Shown one piece after another: positions 1-7,826 of a DNA stretch of 25,798 bases. The DNA comes from CAZFVY01 sp964522665 (GTDB lineage Bacteria > Verrucomicrobiota > Verrucomicrobiia > Limisphaerales > CAZFVY01). The DNA is taken from the NCBI GenBank assembly GCA_964522665.1, contig CAZFVY010000102.1, positions 1-25,798 of the forward strand, in the 5' to 3' direction. The notes below the pieces were generated by a model. It was not told where the DNA came from. It searched no databases and saw nothing but the letters and a program-made list of their open reading frames with translations. How positions within the stretch are numbered: the first letter of the stretch is position 1; each line of letters starts with the position of its first letter. The position numbers and the translations under genes are program-made.

Positions 1-54
1 AGCATTACCTTCACACGGTAGGGGTCGCAGGTTCGAAACCTGCAGCGCGCACCA
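1..54 (+). tRNA. tRNA-Val (anticodon CAC), 3' part only
   Basis: The window opens inside a tRNA. The anticodon stem TTACC (5-9) pairs with GGTAG (17-21) with one G-T wobble, around the 7-nt loop TTCACAC. The anticodon at 12-14 is CAC, which reads the valine codon GTG. A 5-nt variable loop follows, then the T arm GCAGG-TTCGAAA-CCTGC, the 3' acceptor strand AGCGCGC (44-50), discriminator A51 and a CCA tail encoded in the DNA (52-54). The 5' acceptor strand and most of the D arm lie before the window. The structure is directly visible; the valine identity rests on the anticodon. Confidence 0.93.
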
Positions 55-403
55 TCCTCCCCCCAACTCAAGCGACGGCCGAATCGTTCGCGAGAACGAC
101 CAACCAACCCCAACCAACCCCACCAGCGGGTGGCAAGTAGGACGCCTCTCACCCGCCCAAGGCCTTGCTCCGGCCGAGCGCGACCGTAAGCACACGACTC
201 TTATTGCGAAAAAAAGTCCTCCGCATTGGCGCGGACTTCGCTCTTGTGTCATTTTAAGTTTCGTGCTCTGATCGACCGTATTAGCTGAAGATAGGTATTT
301 CAGTATTTCGATCGCCGAACCCAGGCCGAAAGACGAGCGGCTTATTCGGCCAGTTGTCAACTTTTCGAGCCAAATCGTCCGCGATACCAACCCACCAACG
401 CCC
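55..403. other. Non-coding gap after tRNA-Val
   Basis: No convincing gene is seen here. The gap holds a small hairpin (TCGTTC/GAACGA, 84-99), a perfect tandem pair of the 10-mer CAACCAACCC (101-120), and a terminator-like hairpin that points to the minus strand (209-237). A promoter for the gene at 404 presumably lies in the AT-richer part at about 240-330, but no strong -35/-10 pair stands out. Confidence 0.6.
209..237 (-). terminator. Possible intrinsic terminator facing the minus strand
   Basis: Read on the minus strand, AGTCC (from 237) pairs with GGACT (ending at 215). A CGC/GCG inner stem sits across a small internal loop, and a run of seven T follows at once (209-215). The shape is that of a Rho-independent terminator, but no minus-strand gene is visible just upstream, so its client is unclear. 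Confidence 0.4.
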
Positions 404-2479
404 ATGAAACTTCCCGTTTCGAATCCGCCACCGACGGTTCGCCTCATTGCCACTATTCTCCTGGCCGCGCTGGCGACCGGGACGGCCCGCGCTCAAACCG
501 TCCTGCGCACTCTGGCCTACCATCAAATAACGCAGTTCACCAACACGACCATTCACACGTACGGACGGTCGCTGGTCATGAGCCCCAACGATGGGAGGAT
601 CGCGATGGCCAGCCCGTGGTATTCTTCGCCCCAGCGAACCAATCTCATTTACGCGGTAAACTTCGATGGTTCCAATCTCAGGCTCGTCGATAGCTGGCCG
701 GGCAGCGCCTACGCCAGCGTGGACATCAGCGCCGACGGTTCCCGCATTCTTTCGTGGGACGGCGGCACGGTGCGCATGGTTAACTCCGACGGCAGCAACC
801 CGCATCCCGTAATCCAGGTCAATGGCGGGTATCCCGACTTCCGGATTTCCGGGGACGGTTCGCAGGTGTTTTTTTCCAACGATCGCACCTTCGGAACCAC
901 CCCGGATACCGGCAGCCGGGAGCCGGGGCTGTACGTCGTCAACGCGGACGGCAGCGGCCTGCGCGAGATCGCCGGCCTGGCCAATTTCGCCCAGTTCTTC
1001 AGCAGCACGCCCGCCAAACTGGCGCCCGACGGCTACCTCTACGGCTGGAACGGCGGCACGCCGTTCGGCGTCTCGGCGGACGGCGCAAAGCTCATCTGCT
1101 ATACTTGGACGCCGACCAACGGTTATCGGTTGCTCGGTCTGAATTCCACCGGAACCGGGCTGCGTGAATTTGTCGTTTCTTCCACGCCGGTCAATGGGTT
1201 CAACAAGGTCGGCTTCAGCGGCGACGGAACCAAAGCGTTTTATTATCTGAGTTACACCCCGTGCTGCTCCAGCGGCGAGGAAATGGGGATCTTTGATTGG
1301 GATGGCGGCGCGCGCCGGGTGTTGTTCAGCAGCTACAGCACAAATCAAAGTAGCGGCGCGCTGGACCTTCACGAGGTATCGGCCAGCTACGACGGCGGCA
1401 AGGTCTTATTCGGTGAGACGAGCTGGCTTTACAACGGTGACGGCAGCGGGCGGCTCGAACTCGGCTGGGCGGCTCGCTTCGCCGCCAGCAAGATTCTGCA
1501 ATGGGGGTTCTATTATCGCGGCGTGATGGACGGCAGTGGAACCCGCTTCGCCTTTTTGACCCCGATTAATGGTGACAGCAGCCATTTGCAAGTGGCTACC
1601 GCAGAAATCAATCCCGTCAGTCTCGGCCTCGCCCCGTCGATTACCAACGCCTCGGTTGCTCCCGCTTACATCCGAACGAACGGCCCCAGCCCGGTTTTTG
1701 CGTTCCGTCCCGTGCCTGCCGGCGGCCTGGTTCCCGGCGGCGGCGCCCAAGCCGGCGTCCTGTACCACGGCATTTCGGACCCGGCGACCTGGCAAGGCTC
1801 CACGCTGCATGATGACGGCGCCTCCGGTGACGCGGTGAAAAATGACGGCCTTTACTCTGATAACTCGGCCAACTTCAATTCGACGCCAGCCATCGGCCCC
1901 CGCACTCTCCGTTACAAAGCCGAATCACTCGGGTCGGACGGCGCCTACCATTCCACCGCCATCGACCTGGCGCCCTTCTTCGTCGTCGGCCCGGCGCCGA
2001 CCGGCCCGGCGCCGTCAATCACTTCGCTGACCCCACCCAGCGCTCCGGCGGGAGCGGAGATTACCGTTATCGGCAGCAACTTCGATCCAATCGCCACCAA
2101 TAACTACGTTCTCTTCGGGAATCTGGAAGCACTGATAGTTAGCGGTGGCGCCTCGCAACTCCTGGTCGTGGTTCCGCCCGGCCTTCCCGCAGGTCAAGTC
2201 CCGGTAACCGTCAGCGGGCTGGGTCAAACCAGCGCCGCCGCCGCCTTTGGGAATTCAGGCCCGCCGCCCGACTTCCTGGAGATTTTCCTGCTGGCCGGCG
2301 TTAACGTTCACGGGACCGTGGGCAAGACCTACCGCCTTGACTACCTGACCGATCTCAGCAACACCAATAGCTGGGCGCCGCTCGCCACCAACGTCCTGCC
2401 GACGAACCCCTATTTTTGGGTGGACGTCAGTTCGACCAATCAGCCCCGACGCTTCTACCGCGCGGTGCAACTTCCCTGA
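404..2479 (+). CDS. Secreted TolB-like beta-propeller protein with TIG/IPT domain
   Basis: A 691-aa exported protein of unknown role. Residues 1-30 form a signal peptide (hydrophobic core TILLAALATG, cleavage site near ARA|Q). Residues about 55-400 carry repeated PD40/TolB-type blades, recognisable by S-x-D-G-S/T-x-I/V motifs (for example near 60, 109, 149, 225 and 270), which suggests a six- or seven-bladed propeller. From about 536 to 615 is an Ig-like TIG/IPT domain (pattern I-T-S-L-x-P...A-G-x-E-I-T-V-x-G-x-N-F). The last 60 residues form a small beta domain ending in RRFYRAVQLP, much like the tail of the NHL protein at 7827-9131. Such propellers usually bind proteins or glycans rather than catalyse. 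It stands alone between the tRNA and yddG. The start is the only Met in front of the signal peptide; no Shine-Dalgarno sequence is seen. Confidence 0.85.
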   Translation: MKLPVSNPPPTVRLIATILLAALATGTARAQTVLRTLAYHQITQFTNTTIHTYGRSLVMSPNDGRIAMASPWYSSPQRTNLIYAVNFDGSNLRLVDSWPGSAYASVDISADGSRILSWDGGTVRMVNSDGSNPHPVIQVNGGYPDFRISGDGSQVFFSNDRTFGTTPDTGSREPGLYVVNADGSGLREIAGLANFAQFFSSTPAKLAPDGYLYGWNGGTPFGVSADGAKLICYTWTPTNGYRLLGLNSTGTGLREFVVSSTPVNGFNKVGFSGDGTKAFYYLSYTPCCSSGEEMGIFDWDGGARRVLFSSYSTNQSSGALDLHEVSASYDGGKVLFGETSWLYNGDGSGRLELGWAARFAASKILQWGFYYRGVMDGSGTRFAFLTPINGDSSHLQVATAEINPVSLGLAPSITNASVAPAYIRTNGPSPVFAFRPVPAGGLVPGGGAQAGVLYHGISDPATWQGSTLHDDGASGDAVKNDGLYSDNSANFNSTPAIGPRTLRYKAESLGSDGAYHSTAIDLAPFFVVGPAPTGPAPSITSLTPPSAPAGAEITVIGSNFDPIATNNYVLFGNLEALIVSGGASQLLVVVPPGLPAGQVPVTVSGLGQTSAAAAFGNSGPPPDFLEIFLLAGVNVHGTVGKTYRLDYLTDLSNTNSWAPLATNVLPTNPYFWVDVSSTNQPRRFYRAVQLP

Positions 2480-2553
2480 TCTTCAGGGGCCAGTCCGTAC
2501 ATCCATAGCCTGGGAGCCCTTCAATCAGGCTTGGTGAAACCGCTGCGAGAGAG

Positions 2554-3504
2554 ATGACAACCACGAACGCGGCGACGCGCGCGGGGATTGCCGCGATTCT
2601 ATTGTGGAGCTGCACCATCGCGATCGCGCGCAGCCTTTCGGAACAGGTCGGCGCGCTCAACGCGGCGACGGCGGTCTATCTCATTGGCGGATTGGCCGGG
2701 CGCGCTCGACTCCAATGGCTCGGCACGCCATCCCACACGCTCCTCAGATTGCCGCGCAAGTACCTGTTCGGCTGCGGTGGTTTGTTCATCTTCTATACCC
2801 TGATGCTCTACTCGGCGGTGGGCCTGGCTCATGATCGGGAACAAGCGCTTGAAGTTGGCTTGGTGAATTATCTGTGGCCAGCCACGACGATATTGCTGTC
2901 GGTCCCTCTGCTCGGCAAGCGGGCCGGACCGTTCCTTCTGCCCGGGACGATGGTTGCGTGGGCCGGCGTCGCGTTCGTGATGACCCAAGGCAGCCCGGTT
3001 TCGTGGGCATCGTTGGTGGATCACGTTCGTGGAAATCCCGTCGCCTACGCGGCCGCGCTGGCGGGAGCGATCTCCTGGGCGCTCTATTCCAACCTGACGC
3101 GGCGTTGGTCGCCAGACGGCGGAGCCGTCGAATGGTTTGTCTTGGCGACGGGAGTGATCCTGCTGGCGGCTGGCTCGTTTTCGACGAGGCACGCGGTCTG
3201 GACCGCCCGCGCGATGATCGAAGCGGGCTTTCTAGGCACGATAACCGCGGTCGCGTACGGCCTGTGGGACCTCGCAATGCGGCGCGGGAACCTGACGTTT
3301 GTCGCGGCGTGTTCGTATCTTACGCCTCTGCTTTCGACGCTGATCAGTTGCGCCTATCTCCAGGTGGTTCCGAGCGCTCGGCTCGGCCTCGGCAGCGTCT
3401 TGATCGTGGTCGGCTCGATCGCGAGTTGGCGATCGATATCAGAATCGCGCTCAGGTAGTCCATCGGGTCCACCTCGTCCACTAGACACCGAGAGCCAACG
3501 ATGA
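2554..3504 (+). CDS. yddG: YddG-type aromatic amino-acid exporter (EamA/DMT family)
   Basis: A 316-aa inner-membrane protein with about ten hydrophobic segments, the layout of drug/metabolite transporters made of two EamA repeats. Several stretches match my memory of Escherichia coli YddG: an N-terminal I-A-x-I-L-L-W-S segment, the strongly matching EVGLVNYLWPATTIL block (about residues 99-113), and a C-terminal block with GNLTF...A-x-S-Y-L-T-P-L-L-S. YddG exports aromatic amino acids and some other metabolites. The sequence ends in a short charged cytoplasmic tail. A GAGAGAG stretch just before the ATG may act as ribosome binding site. The gene stands 74 bp after the propeller gene and converges on the minus-strand gene at 3572-4591. 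Family assignment is firm; the exact substrate is inferred. Confidence 0.85.
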   Translation: MTTTNAATRAGIAAILLWSCTIAIARSLSEQVGALNAATAVYLIGGLAGRARLQWLGTPSHTLLRLPRKYLFGCGGLFIFYTLMLYSAVGLAHDREQALEVGLVNYLWPATTILLSVPLLGKRAGPFLLPGTMVAWAGVAFVMTQGSPVSWASLVDHVRGNPVAYAAALAGAISWALYSNLTRRWSPDGGAVEWFVLATGVILLAAGSFSTRHAVWTARAMIEAGFLGTITAVAYGLWDLAMRRGNLTFVAACSYLTPLLSTLISCAYLQVVPSARLGLGSVLIVVGSIASWRSISESRSGSPSGPPRPLDTESQR

Positions 3505-3571
3505 GCCTCGGTTGGCCGCCGAGATCCGAAGCTCGCAGAGTTCAAGAGCGGCGCCCCATCGCCGCAACGGC

Positions 3572-4591
3572 TCACGGATAATCCGGGAAAAGCGCCGCCA
3601 TCAGCGTCTTGGCCTTGTTCTCGACCGTCGCGAGCGAACTCGCGCTGTAGTTCGCCATGAACGGATAAAGCGCGCCGAGTCTCCGAATCGCAACGCTGGT
3701 ATCGCCGTAATGTTCGTGCAGCCGCCACGCGCTTAACCACTTTAGTTGCGTCGGCGGCGGCTGCCCAATGACGGTGGCGCGGCCAGTCTTGTCGGCGGGG
3801 TGCTGCTTGAGAAATTCAGTGAACCCGCGCACCAACTCCGCTTTCGGCGCCTCCCAATCGATCGCCATGATATACTCGCTGCCGGACGGATCAAAATCGT
3901 GCCGTGCGAGGCCGGCGGTCGCGAGGTGCTCGTGGTAGCTCCAAACGCGCAGCTTCGGAACCTCAGTGATCGCCGTAAACCGCCCCACCGCGGCCCGGCG
4001 CTCCGCTAAACTCAATTGCCGCCACGCGCGCCCGGGAAAATCGGGACTTTCGTATAAAAAACGAGCGAAGCGATGCAAAAAAGCGGGCGCGGACTTGTGC
4101 CGCAGCGCGCCGGTCGCGGCCGGTTCGGTGGTCGGTTCGACGCTCAAGGCCAGGAACTCATCCTGGAATTCGCGAATCTTTTTCTCCAGGAAACGGACGA
4201 GGCGGAACGCGGCTTTGCCTACTTCGGCTTGGAACGCGAGTTCCGCCACGTTGCTTTTGATCATCGTTTGTTTGCTCTCGACGATTCGCCGGACGAACTG
4301 TTTGACTTCGTCGGACTTTTCCTGGCCTAACGATTCGAGCAGATCCCTAATCTCTTCCTCCATCGGCGCCCCGGACTCCCCCGCGGACGCCTCACCCAAC
4401 TCATCCGCCAGCCGCGGACGGGTCCGCGCCTGCTCATCGAATTCCCGCCACGCTAGCACGTCCACTTTAAGCTGCGGATGCTGGCGGCCGTATTCCCAGA
4501 CAACGCACGCGGCCGACTCCTCGCGCGTATTCGAGCGAAAATCACACTCCCACGCCGGCAATGGGGACGGTTTTTTCGTTTCTTTTCCCAT
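3572..4591 (-). CDS. Conserved-looking hypothetical protein, unrecognised
   Basis: A 339-aa soluble protein that I do not recognise. It has no signal peptide and no membrane segment. Residues about 60-150 are rich in E, K, R and L and look helical, perhaps a coiled coil (E-E-I-R-D-L-L-E-S-L-G... and R-F-L-E-K-K-I-R-E-F). The second half is rich in W, Y and H (WSYHEHLATAG, IDWEAPKAELVRGFTEFLK, WRLHEHYGD) and looks like a folded helical domain. Codon use matches its neighbours and the frame is open throughout, so I take it as a real gene. It lies 132 bp downstream of atpC on the same strand, but a GC-rich hairpin separates them, so co-transcription with the ATP synthase is doubtful. The ATG at 4591 has no obvious ribosome binding site. 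Confidence 0.7.
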   Translation of the reverse strand: MGKETKKPSPLPAWECDFRSNTREESAACVVWEYGRQHPQLKVDVLAWREFDEQARTRPRLADELGEASAGESGAPMEEEIRDLLESLGQEKSDEVKQFVRRIVESKQTMIKSNVAELAFQAEVGKAAFRLVRFLEKKIREFQDEFLALSVEPTTEPAATGALRHKSAPAFLHRFARFLYESPDFPGRAWRQLSLAERRAAVGRFTAITEVPKLRVWSYHEHLATAGLARHDFDPSGSEYIMAIDWEAPKAELVRGFTEFLKQHPADKTGRATVIGQPPPTQLKWLSAWRLHEHYGDTSVAIRRLGALYPFMANYSASSLATVENKAKTLMAALFPDYP

Positions 4592-4702
4592 TTGAAAGTC
4601 TGCGCGGCGCCCAACCCCATGGTCGCCCCACGCCTGGCGTCGCGCCCCGTTCCCACGAACGTCGGCGGGGCGAACGTCGCGACCAAAATCTCCGCTCCGG
4701 GC

Positions 4703-4723
4703 CGCGCGCCCGGCCGGCGCGCG
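4703..4723 (-). terminator. GC-rich hairpin abutting the atpC stop codon
   Basis: CGCGCGCC (4703-4710) and GGCGCGCG (4716-4723) form a perfect 8-bp stem with a 5-nt loop. The stem begins at the base directly after the atpC stop codon (4724-4726 on the minus strand). No T-run follows closely, so it is not a textbook intrinsic terminator. It could still end or stabilise the atpGDC transcript. Confidence 0.45.
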
Positions 4724-5134
4724 TTACCGGCGTTGCCGGCGCTTGACGTGCAACTGCGCCATCGAGCGCATGAGCGCCGCGCTGACGAGCGCGGTTTCCT
4801 CATCGCTCAGCTTCTCTTGCAGCCGGGCTTCGGCACGCTTGCGGGCCTCTTCGGCCTTCATCTCGTCGATATCGTCCGCCTTGATCGCCATGTCGGTCAG
4901 GACCGCCACACGGTCGCCGGTGATCTCGACGAAACCCTCGCCGACCGCCAGGAAGTAATCCTGACCGTCCTTGCGCACGGCCACTTCGCCCGCCTTGATT
5001 TGGGTCATAAGGGGAACGTGGGCGGGATAAACGCCCAATTCCCCCTCGATCGCCGGCAAGGTGACCATCTCCACATCTTCGGAATACGACTTCGCTTCCG
5101 GGGTTACGATTTCGAGCCTTAATAGATTCGCCAT
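4724..5134 (-). CDS. atpC: F-type ATP synthase epsilon subunit
   Basis: A 136-aa epsilon subunit of the F1 central stalk, which couples rotation to catalysis and can inhibit ATP hydrolysis. The N-terminal beta-sandwich is clear: L-R-L-E-I-V-T-P-E, then E-x-V-E-M-V-T-L-P-A-x-E-G-E-L-G-V-x-P-x-H-V-P-L, and later V-x-E-G-F-V-E-I-T-x-x-x-V-x-V-L-T-D. The C-terminal half is the usual helical hairpin rich in A, E and K, ending RRQRR. The length fits the family. It follows atpD after a 52-bp gap in the usual order gamma-beta-epsilon. No Shine-Dalgarno sequence is seen before the ATG. Confidence 0.97.
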   Translation of the reverse strand: MANLLRLEIVTPEAKSYSEDVEMVTLPAIEGELGVYPAHVPLMTQIKAGEVAVRKDGQDYFLAVGEGFVEITGDRVAVLTDMAIKADDIDEMKAEEARKRAEARLQEKLSDEETALVSAALMRSMAQLHVKRRQRR

Positions 5135-5186
5135 AACGAGTCGTTCGACGCGATCGATAGATCAGCAAAACGCGACGCCGAGGGCA

Positions 5187-6596
5187 TCAAGCTTCCTTGA
5201 TTTCCTCGATCCCGCCCTTCATGTAGAAGTTGCCTTCGCCCACGTCGTCATGTTTGCCTTCGAGGATTTCCTTAAAGCCTTTGACGGTCTCCGCGATCGG
5301 CACCTGCTTGCCTTTATGGCCCGTGAACACTTCCGCCACCGTGAACGGCTGGCTGAGGAAACGTTGGATTTTGCGCGCCCGGAAAACGGTTTGTTTGTCG
5401 TCCGGCGAAAGTTCGTCCATGCCCAGAATCGCGATGATGTCCTGGAGGTCTTTGTAGCGTTGCAACACCTTTTGCACGCCGCGGGCCACGTCGTAATGCT
5501 CCTGGCCGACGATATCCGGCGTCAAAGCGCGCGAGTTCGACGCCAGCGGATCGACGGCGGGGTAGATGCCCAACTCGGCAATCGAACGTTCCAAGACGAT
5601 GGTCGCGTCAAGATGCGCGAACGTGGTCGCTGGCGCCGGGTCGGTCAGGTCGTCCGCCGGCACATAAACCGCCTGGAACGACGTAATCGAACCTTTGGTC
5701 GTCGAGGTGATCCGTTCCTGGAGGTCACCCATTTCCGCCGCGAGGGTCGGTTGATAACCGACCGCGCTCGGCGTGCGCCCGAGGAGCGCGGAAACTTCCG
5801 AACCGGCCTGCGAGAAGCGGAAAATGTTGTCCACGAAAAGCAACACGTCCTGGTTCTTTTCGTCGCGGAAATACTCCGTGATCGCAAGTCCGGAGAGCGC
5901 GACGCGCAGACGGGCGCCGGGTGGCTCGTTCATTTGCCCGTAAACCAGCGCAATCTTGGACTTCGAGAGCTCCTTCTGATTGATGACGCCGGCCTCGGAC
6001 ATTTCGTGATAAAGATCGTTGCCCTCGCGCGTCCGCTCGCCGACGCCGGCGAATACCGAATACCCACCGTGCAGCAGCGCGATGTTATTGATCAGCTCCA
6101 TGATGACGACCGTCTTGCCGACGCCCGCCCCACCGAACGCCCCGACTTTTCCGCCCTTTAAGAACGGGCAGATCAAATCGATCACCTTGATACCGGTGGT
6201 CAAGACTTGCGGCGAGGTGCTTTGGTCCACCAACAGTGGCGCCGCGCGGTGAATGGGATACCGCTTCTCGAATTTCACGGGTCCGCGTTCATCGACCGGC
6301 TCGCCAATGACGTTGAACACCCGGCCCATGACCCCTTCGCCGACCGGCATCGAGATCGGCGCCCCGGTGGCGACCACTTCGAAACCGCGTTTGAGACCTT
6401 CGGTCGAGGACATGGCGACGGCGCGAACCCAGTTGTCGCCGAGATGCTGCTGGACCTCGAGCGTGAGGCTGGCCGGCTGTCCCTGCACCGTGTAAGTAAT
6501 GGTCAGCGCGTCGTAAATGGCGGGCAGAAGTTTCACGTCCGGAAACTCGACATCCACCACGGGGCCGATGACTTGAACGATTTTACCTTTATTCAT
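5187..6596 (-). CDS. atpD: F-type ATP synthase beta subunit (catalytic)
   Basis: A 469-aa catalytic beta subunit of the F1 head, which makes ATP from ADP and phosphate driven by the ion gradient. The Walker A motif GGAGVGKT is at residues 155-162, the Walker B strand LLFVDN at 252-257, and the hallmark DELSPDD, the epsilon-contacting region, at 394-400. The GERTREGNDLYHEM stretch with the catalytic Glu is at 186-199. All key residues are present and the length is standard. It lies 40 bp after atpG and 52 bp before atpC, so the three are surely one transcript. It starts at MNKGKIVQVIGPVVDVEF, the normal N-terminus. Confidence 0.99.
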   Translation of the reverse strand: MNKGKIVQVIGPVVDVEFPDVKLLPAIYDALTITYTVQGQPASLTLEVQQHLGDNWVRAVAMSSTEGLKRGFEVVATGAPISMPVGEGVMGRVFNVIGEPVDERGPVKFEKRYPIHRAAPLLVDQSTSPQVLTTGIKVIDLICPFLKGGKVGAFGGAGVGKTVVIMELINNIALLHGGYSVFAGVGERTREGNDLYHEMSEAGVINQKELSKSKIALVYGQMNEPPGARLRVALSGLAITEYFRDEKNQDVLLFVDNIFRFSQAGSEVSALLGRTPSAVGYQPTLAAEMGDLQERITSTTKGSITSFQAVYVPADDLTDPAPATTFAHLDATIVLERSIAELGIYPAVDPLASNSRALTPDIVGQEHYDVARGVQKVLQRYKDLQDIIAILGMDELSPDDKQTVFRARKIQRFLSQPFTVAEVFTGHKGKQVPIAETVKGFKEILEGKHDDVGEGNFYMKGGIEEIKEA

Positions 6597-6636
6597 TTGG
6601 TCAATATTGCTTGATGAAAGTTTTCGGGCGTCGCGC

Positions 6637-7512
6637 TTAGCCCATGGACATCGCCGCGCTGGTGATTTCCAGGAGTTCTTTGGTGATGTTCGCCTGGCGC
6701 AGCTTGTTGTACTCGAGTGTCAAATCCTTGATGAGCTGCTTCGCGTTGTCCGTCGCGTTCTTCATGGCGACCATGCGGGCGCTTTGTTCGCTCGCCTTGG
6801 CTTCCAAGAGGATTTGATAAACTTGAAAATTCAAATAGTGGGGCAGCAAGGCGCCGAATACCGCTTCCGCCCCCGGTTCGAATATGAATTCGGTCGCTCC
6901 CTTGAGCAACGGCGGCGCTTTCCCTTCGGGCACGCCGGACGTCACACCCGTGACTTGGCCAACCGGCAGAAACGGCCGGACCTCGGGCTTTTGGTTCAGG
7001 GTCGAGATAAAATTCGTGAACAGAATATCGACGCGGTCCACTTCACCCTTCAGAAAAAGATCTTGCGCGAACTTCGAAATCGCCCGGGCCTCCGCGAACG
7101 TCGGCGTGTCCTTGTAGGTGAACTCGGCGATCAGTTGGCGTTTCGTGCGAGCGATGAATTGCGACGCTTTACGTCCCGCCGTGACATATTGGGTGTCATT
7201 CTTATCGAACTTGGCCGCTTCGCGAGTGACGTTGCTGTTCAAGCCGCCGCACAATCCCTTATCGGTGCTCACGACGATCAACGCCCGGCGGCGCCCTTCG
7301 CGTACTTCCATGAGCGGATCGGCAAAATCGCCGGAGTGAACACTCACCTCGGCCAGGACGCTGTTCATCAATTCCGCGTACGGCCGCCCCGCGAGCGCGG
7401 CTTGCTGCGCGCGGCGCATCTTGGACGCCGCCACCATTTGCATCGCCTTGGTGATCTGGGCGGTGTTCTTAATCGACTTGATGCGTCGGCGTAAATCGCG
7501 CGTGCTGGGCAT
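6637..7512 (-). CDS. atpG: F-type ATP synthase gamma subunit
   Basis: A 291-aa gamma subunit, the rotating shaft of F1. The N-terminal helix is typical (RDLRRRIKSIKNTAQITKAMQMVAASKMRRAQ), as is the GLCGGLNSN motif near residues 88-96 and the C-terminal helix that begins A-R-M-V-A-M-K-N-A-T-D-N-A and ends in ITSAAMSMG. It is the first gene of an atpG-atpD-atpC unit. In most bacteria atpA stands directly upstream; here the next gene upstream on this strand is an NHL-repeat protein, and 314 bp of non-coding DNA with a promoter candidate lie between. The ATG at 7512 lacks a clear Shine-Dalgarno sequence. Confidence 0.98.
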   Translation of the reverse strand: MPSTRDLRRRIKSIKNTAQITKAMQMVAASKMRRAQQAALAGRPYAELMNSVLAEVSVHSGDFADPLMEVREGRRRALIVVSTDKGLCGGLNSNVTREAAKFDKNDTQYVTAGRKASQFIARTKRQLIAEFTYKDTPTFAEARAISKFAQDLFLKGEVDRVDILFTNFISTLNQKPEVRPFLPVGQVTGVTSGVPEGKAPPLLKGATEFIFEPGAEAVFGALLPHYLNFQVYQILLEAKASEQSARMVAMKNATDNAKQLIKDLTLEYNKLRQANITKELLEITSAAMSMG

Positions 7513-7549
7513 GGCTGATGATCAGTTATTTCAAACTCTCGGCGCGCCC

Positions 7550-7586
7550 AAAAAGCCAACGTCACGCCGTCCTGACCGGCGGTGAC
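7550..7586 (-). terminator. Terminator-like hairpin in the atpG leader
   Basis: On the minus strand GTCACCGCCG (7586-7577) pairs with CGGCGTGAC (7569-7561), with one bulged base and a 7-nt loop. Six bases later comes TTTTT (7554-7550). It could end the NHL transcript or, if transcription starts at about 7623, act as an attenuator before atpG. The spacing to the T-run is longer than ideal. Confidence 0.4.
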
Positions 7587-7629
7587 ACGTTTGGTTTCTG
7601 GCACATCTCGTTCCCATAAAGGAACCGCG

Positions 7630-7658
7630 ATTTTTCAGGACGGCCCTCCCCCTGTCAA
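7630..7658 (-). promoter_or_regulatory. Candidate sigma70 promoter for atpGDC
   Basis: On the minus strand a perfect -35 box TTGACA (7658-7653) is followed after exactly 17 bp by AAAAAT (7635-7630), a 4-of-6 match to the -10 box. Transcription would start near 7623 and give a leader of about 110 nt before atpG. It is the best promoter-like pair in the gap and would explain expression of atpG-D-C without an upstream atpA. Confidence 0.45.
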
Positions 7659-7826
7659 GGAGCGATTCGACCAAAATCAACGGCGCGAGATACCCAAGCC
7701 AAAGAAACAGTTCCGAGAGGGTCGGCGAGTCGGCCAAGAATTCTCTATCAGGAACGCGCGCGACGCTGGCCAGGGCCGTTGACTGCCAATGAGAAGCCGA
7801 CCGAAACAACCCTGAGGTTACCGATC

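Larger units (their letters stand above)
7513..7826. other. Leader/promoter region upstream of atpG
   Basis: No gene is supported here. A 154-codon open frame crosses the gap but overlaps the end of the NHL gene and shows no family features. The region holds a sigma70-like promoter toward atpG (7630-7658), a hairpin with a T-run (7550-7586), and a perfect 10-bp inverted repeat (GCCGTCCTGA at 7566-7575, TCAGGACGGC at 7635-7644). No trace of an atpA C-terminus was seen. Confidence 0.65.

Noticed and set aside
101..120. Tandem CAACCAACCC repeat, considered as a regulator site
   Set aside because: Only two copies in a C-rich stretch; nothing links it to a function.
281..1372. 363-codon minus-strand frame antisense to the propeller gene
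   Set aside because: It mirrors the + gene, has no family features and is rich in Arg, Ala and Gly, as shadow frames are in GC-rich DNA.
5061..6161. 366-codon plus-strand frame opposite atpD/atpC
   Set aside because: It lies opposite two certain ATP synthase genes and has no recognisable motif.
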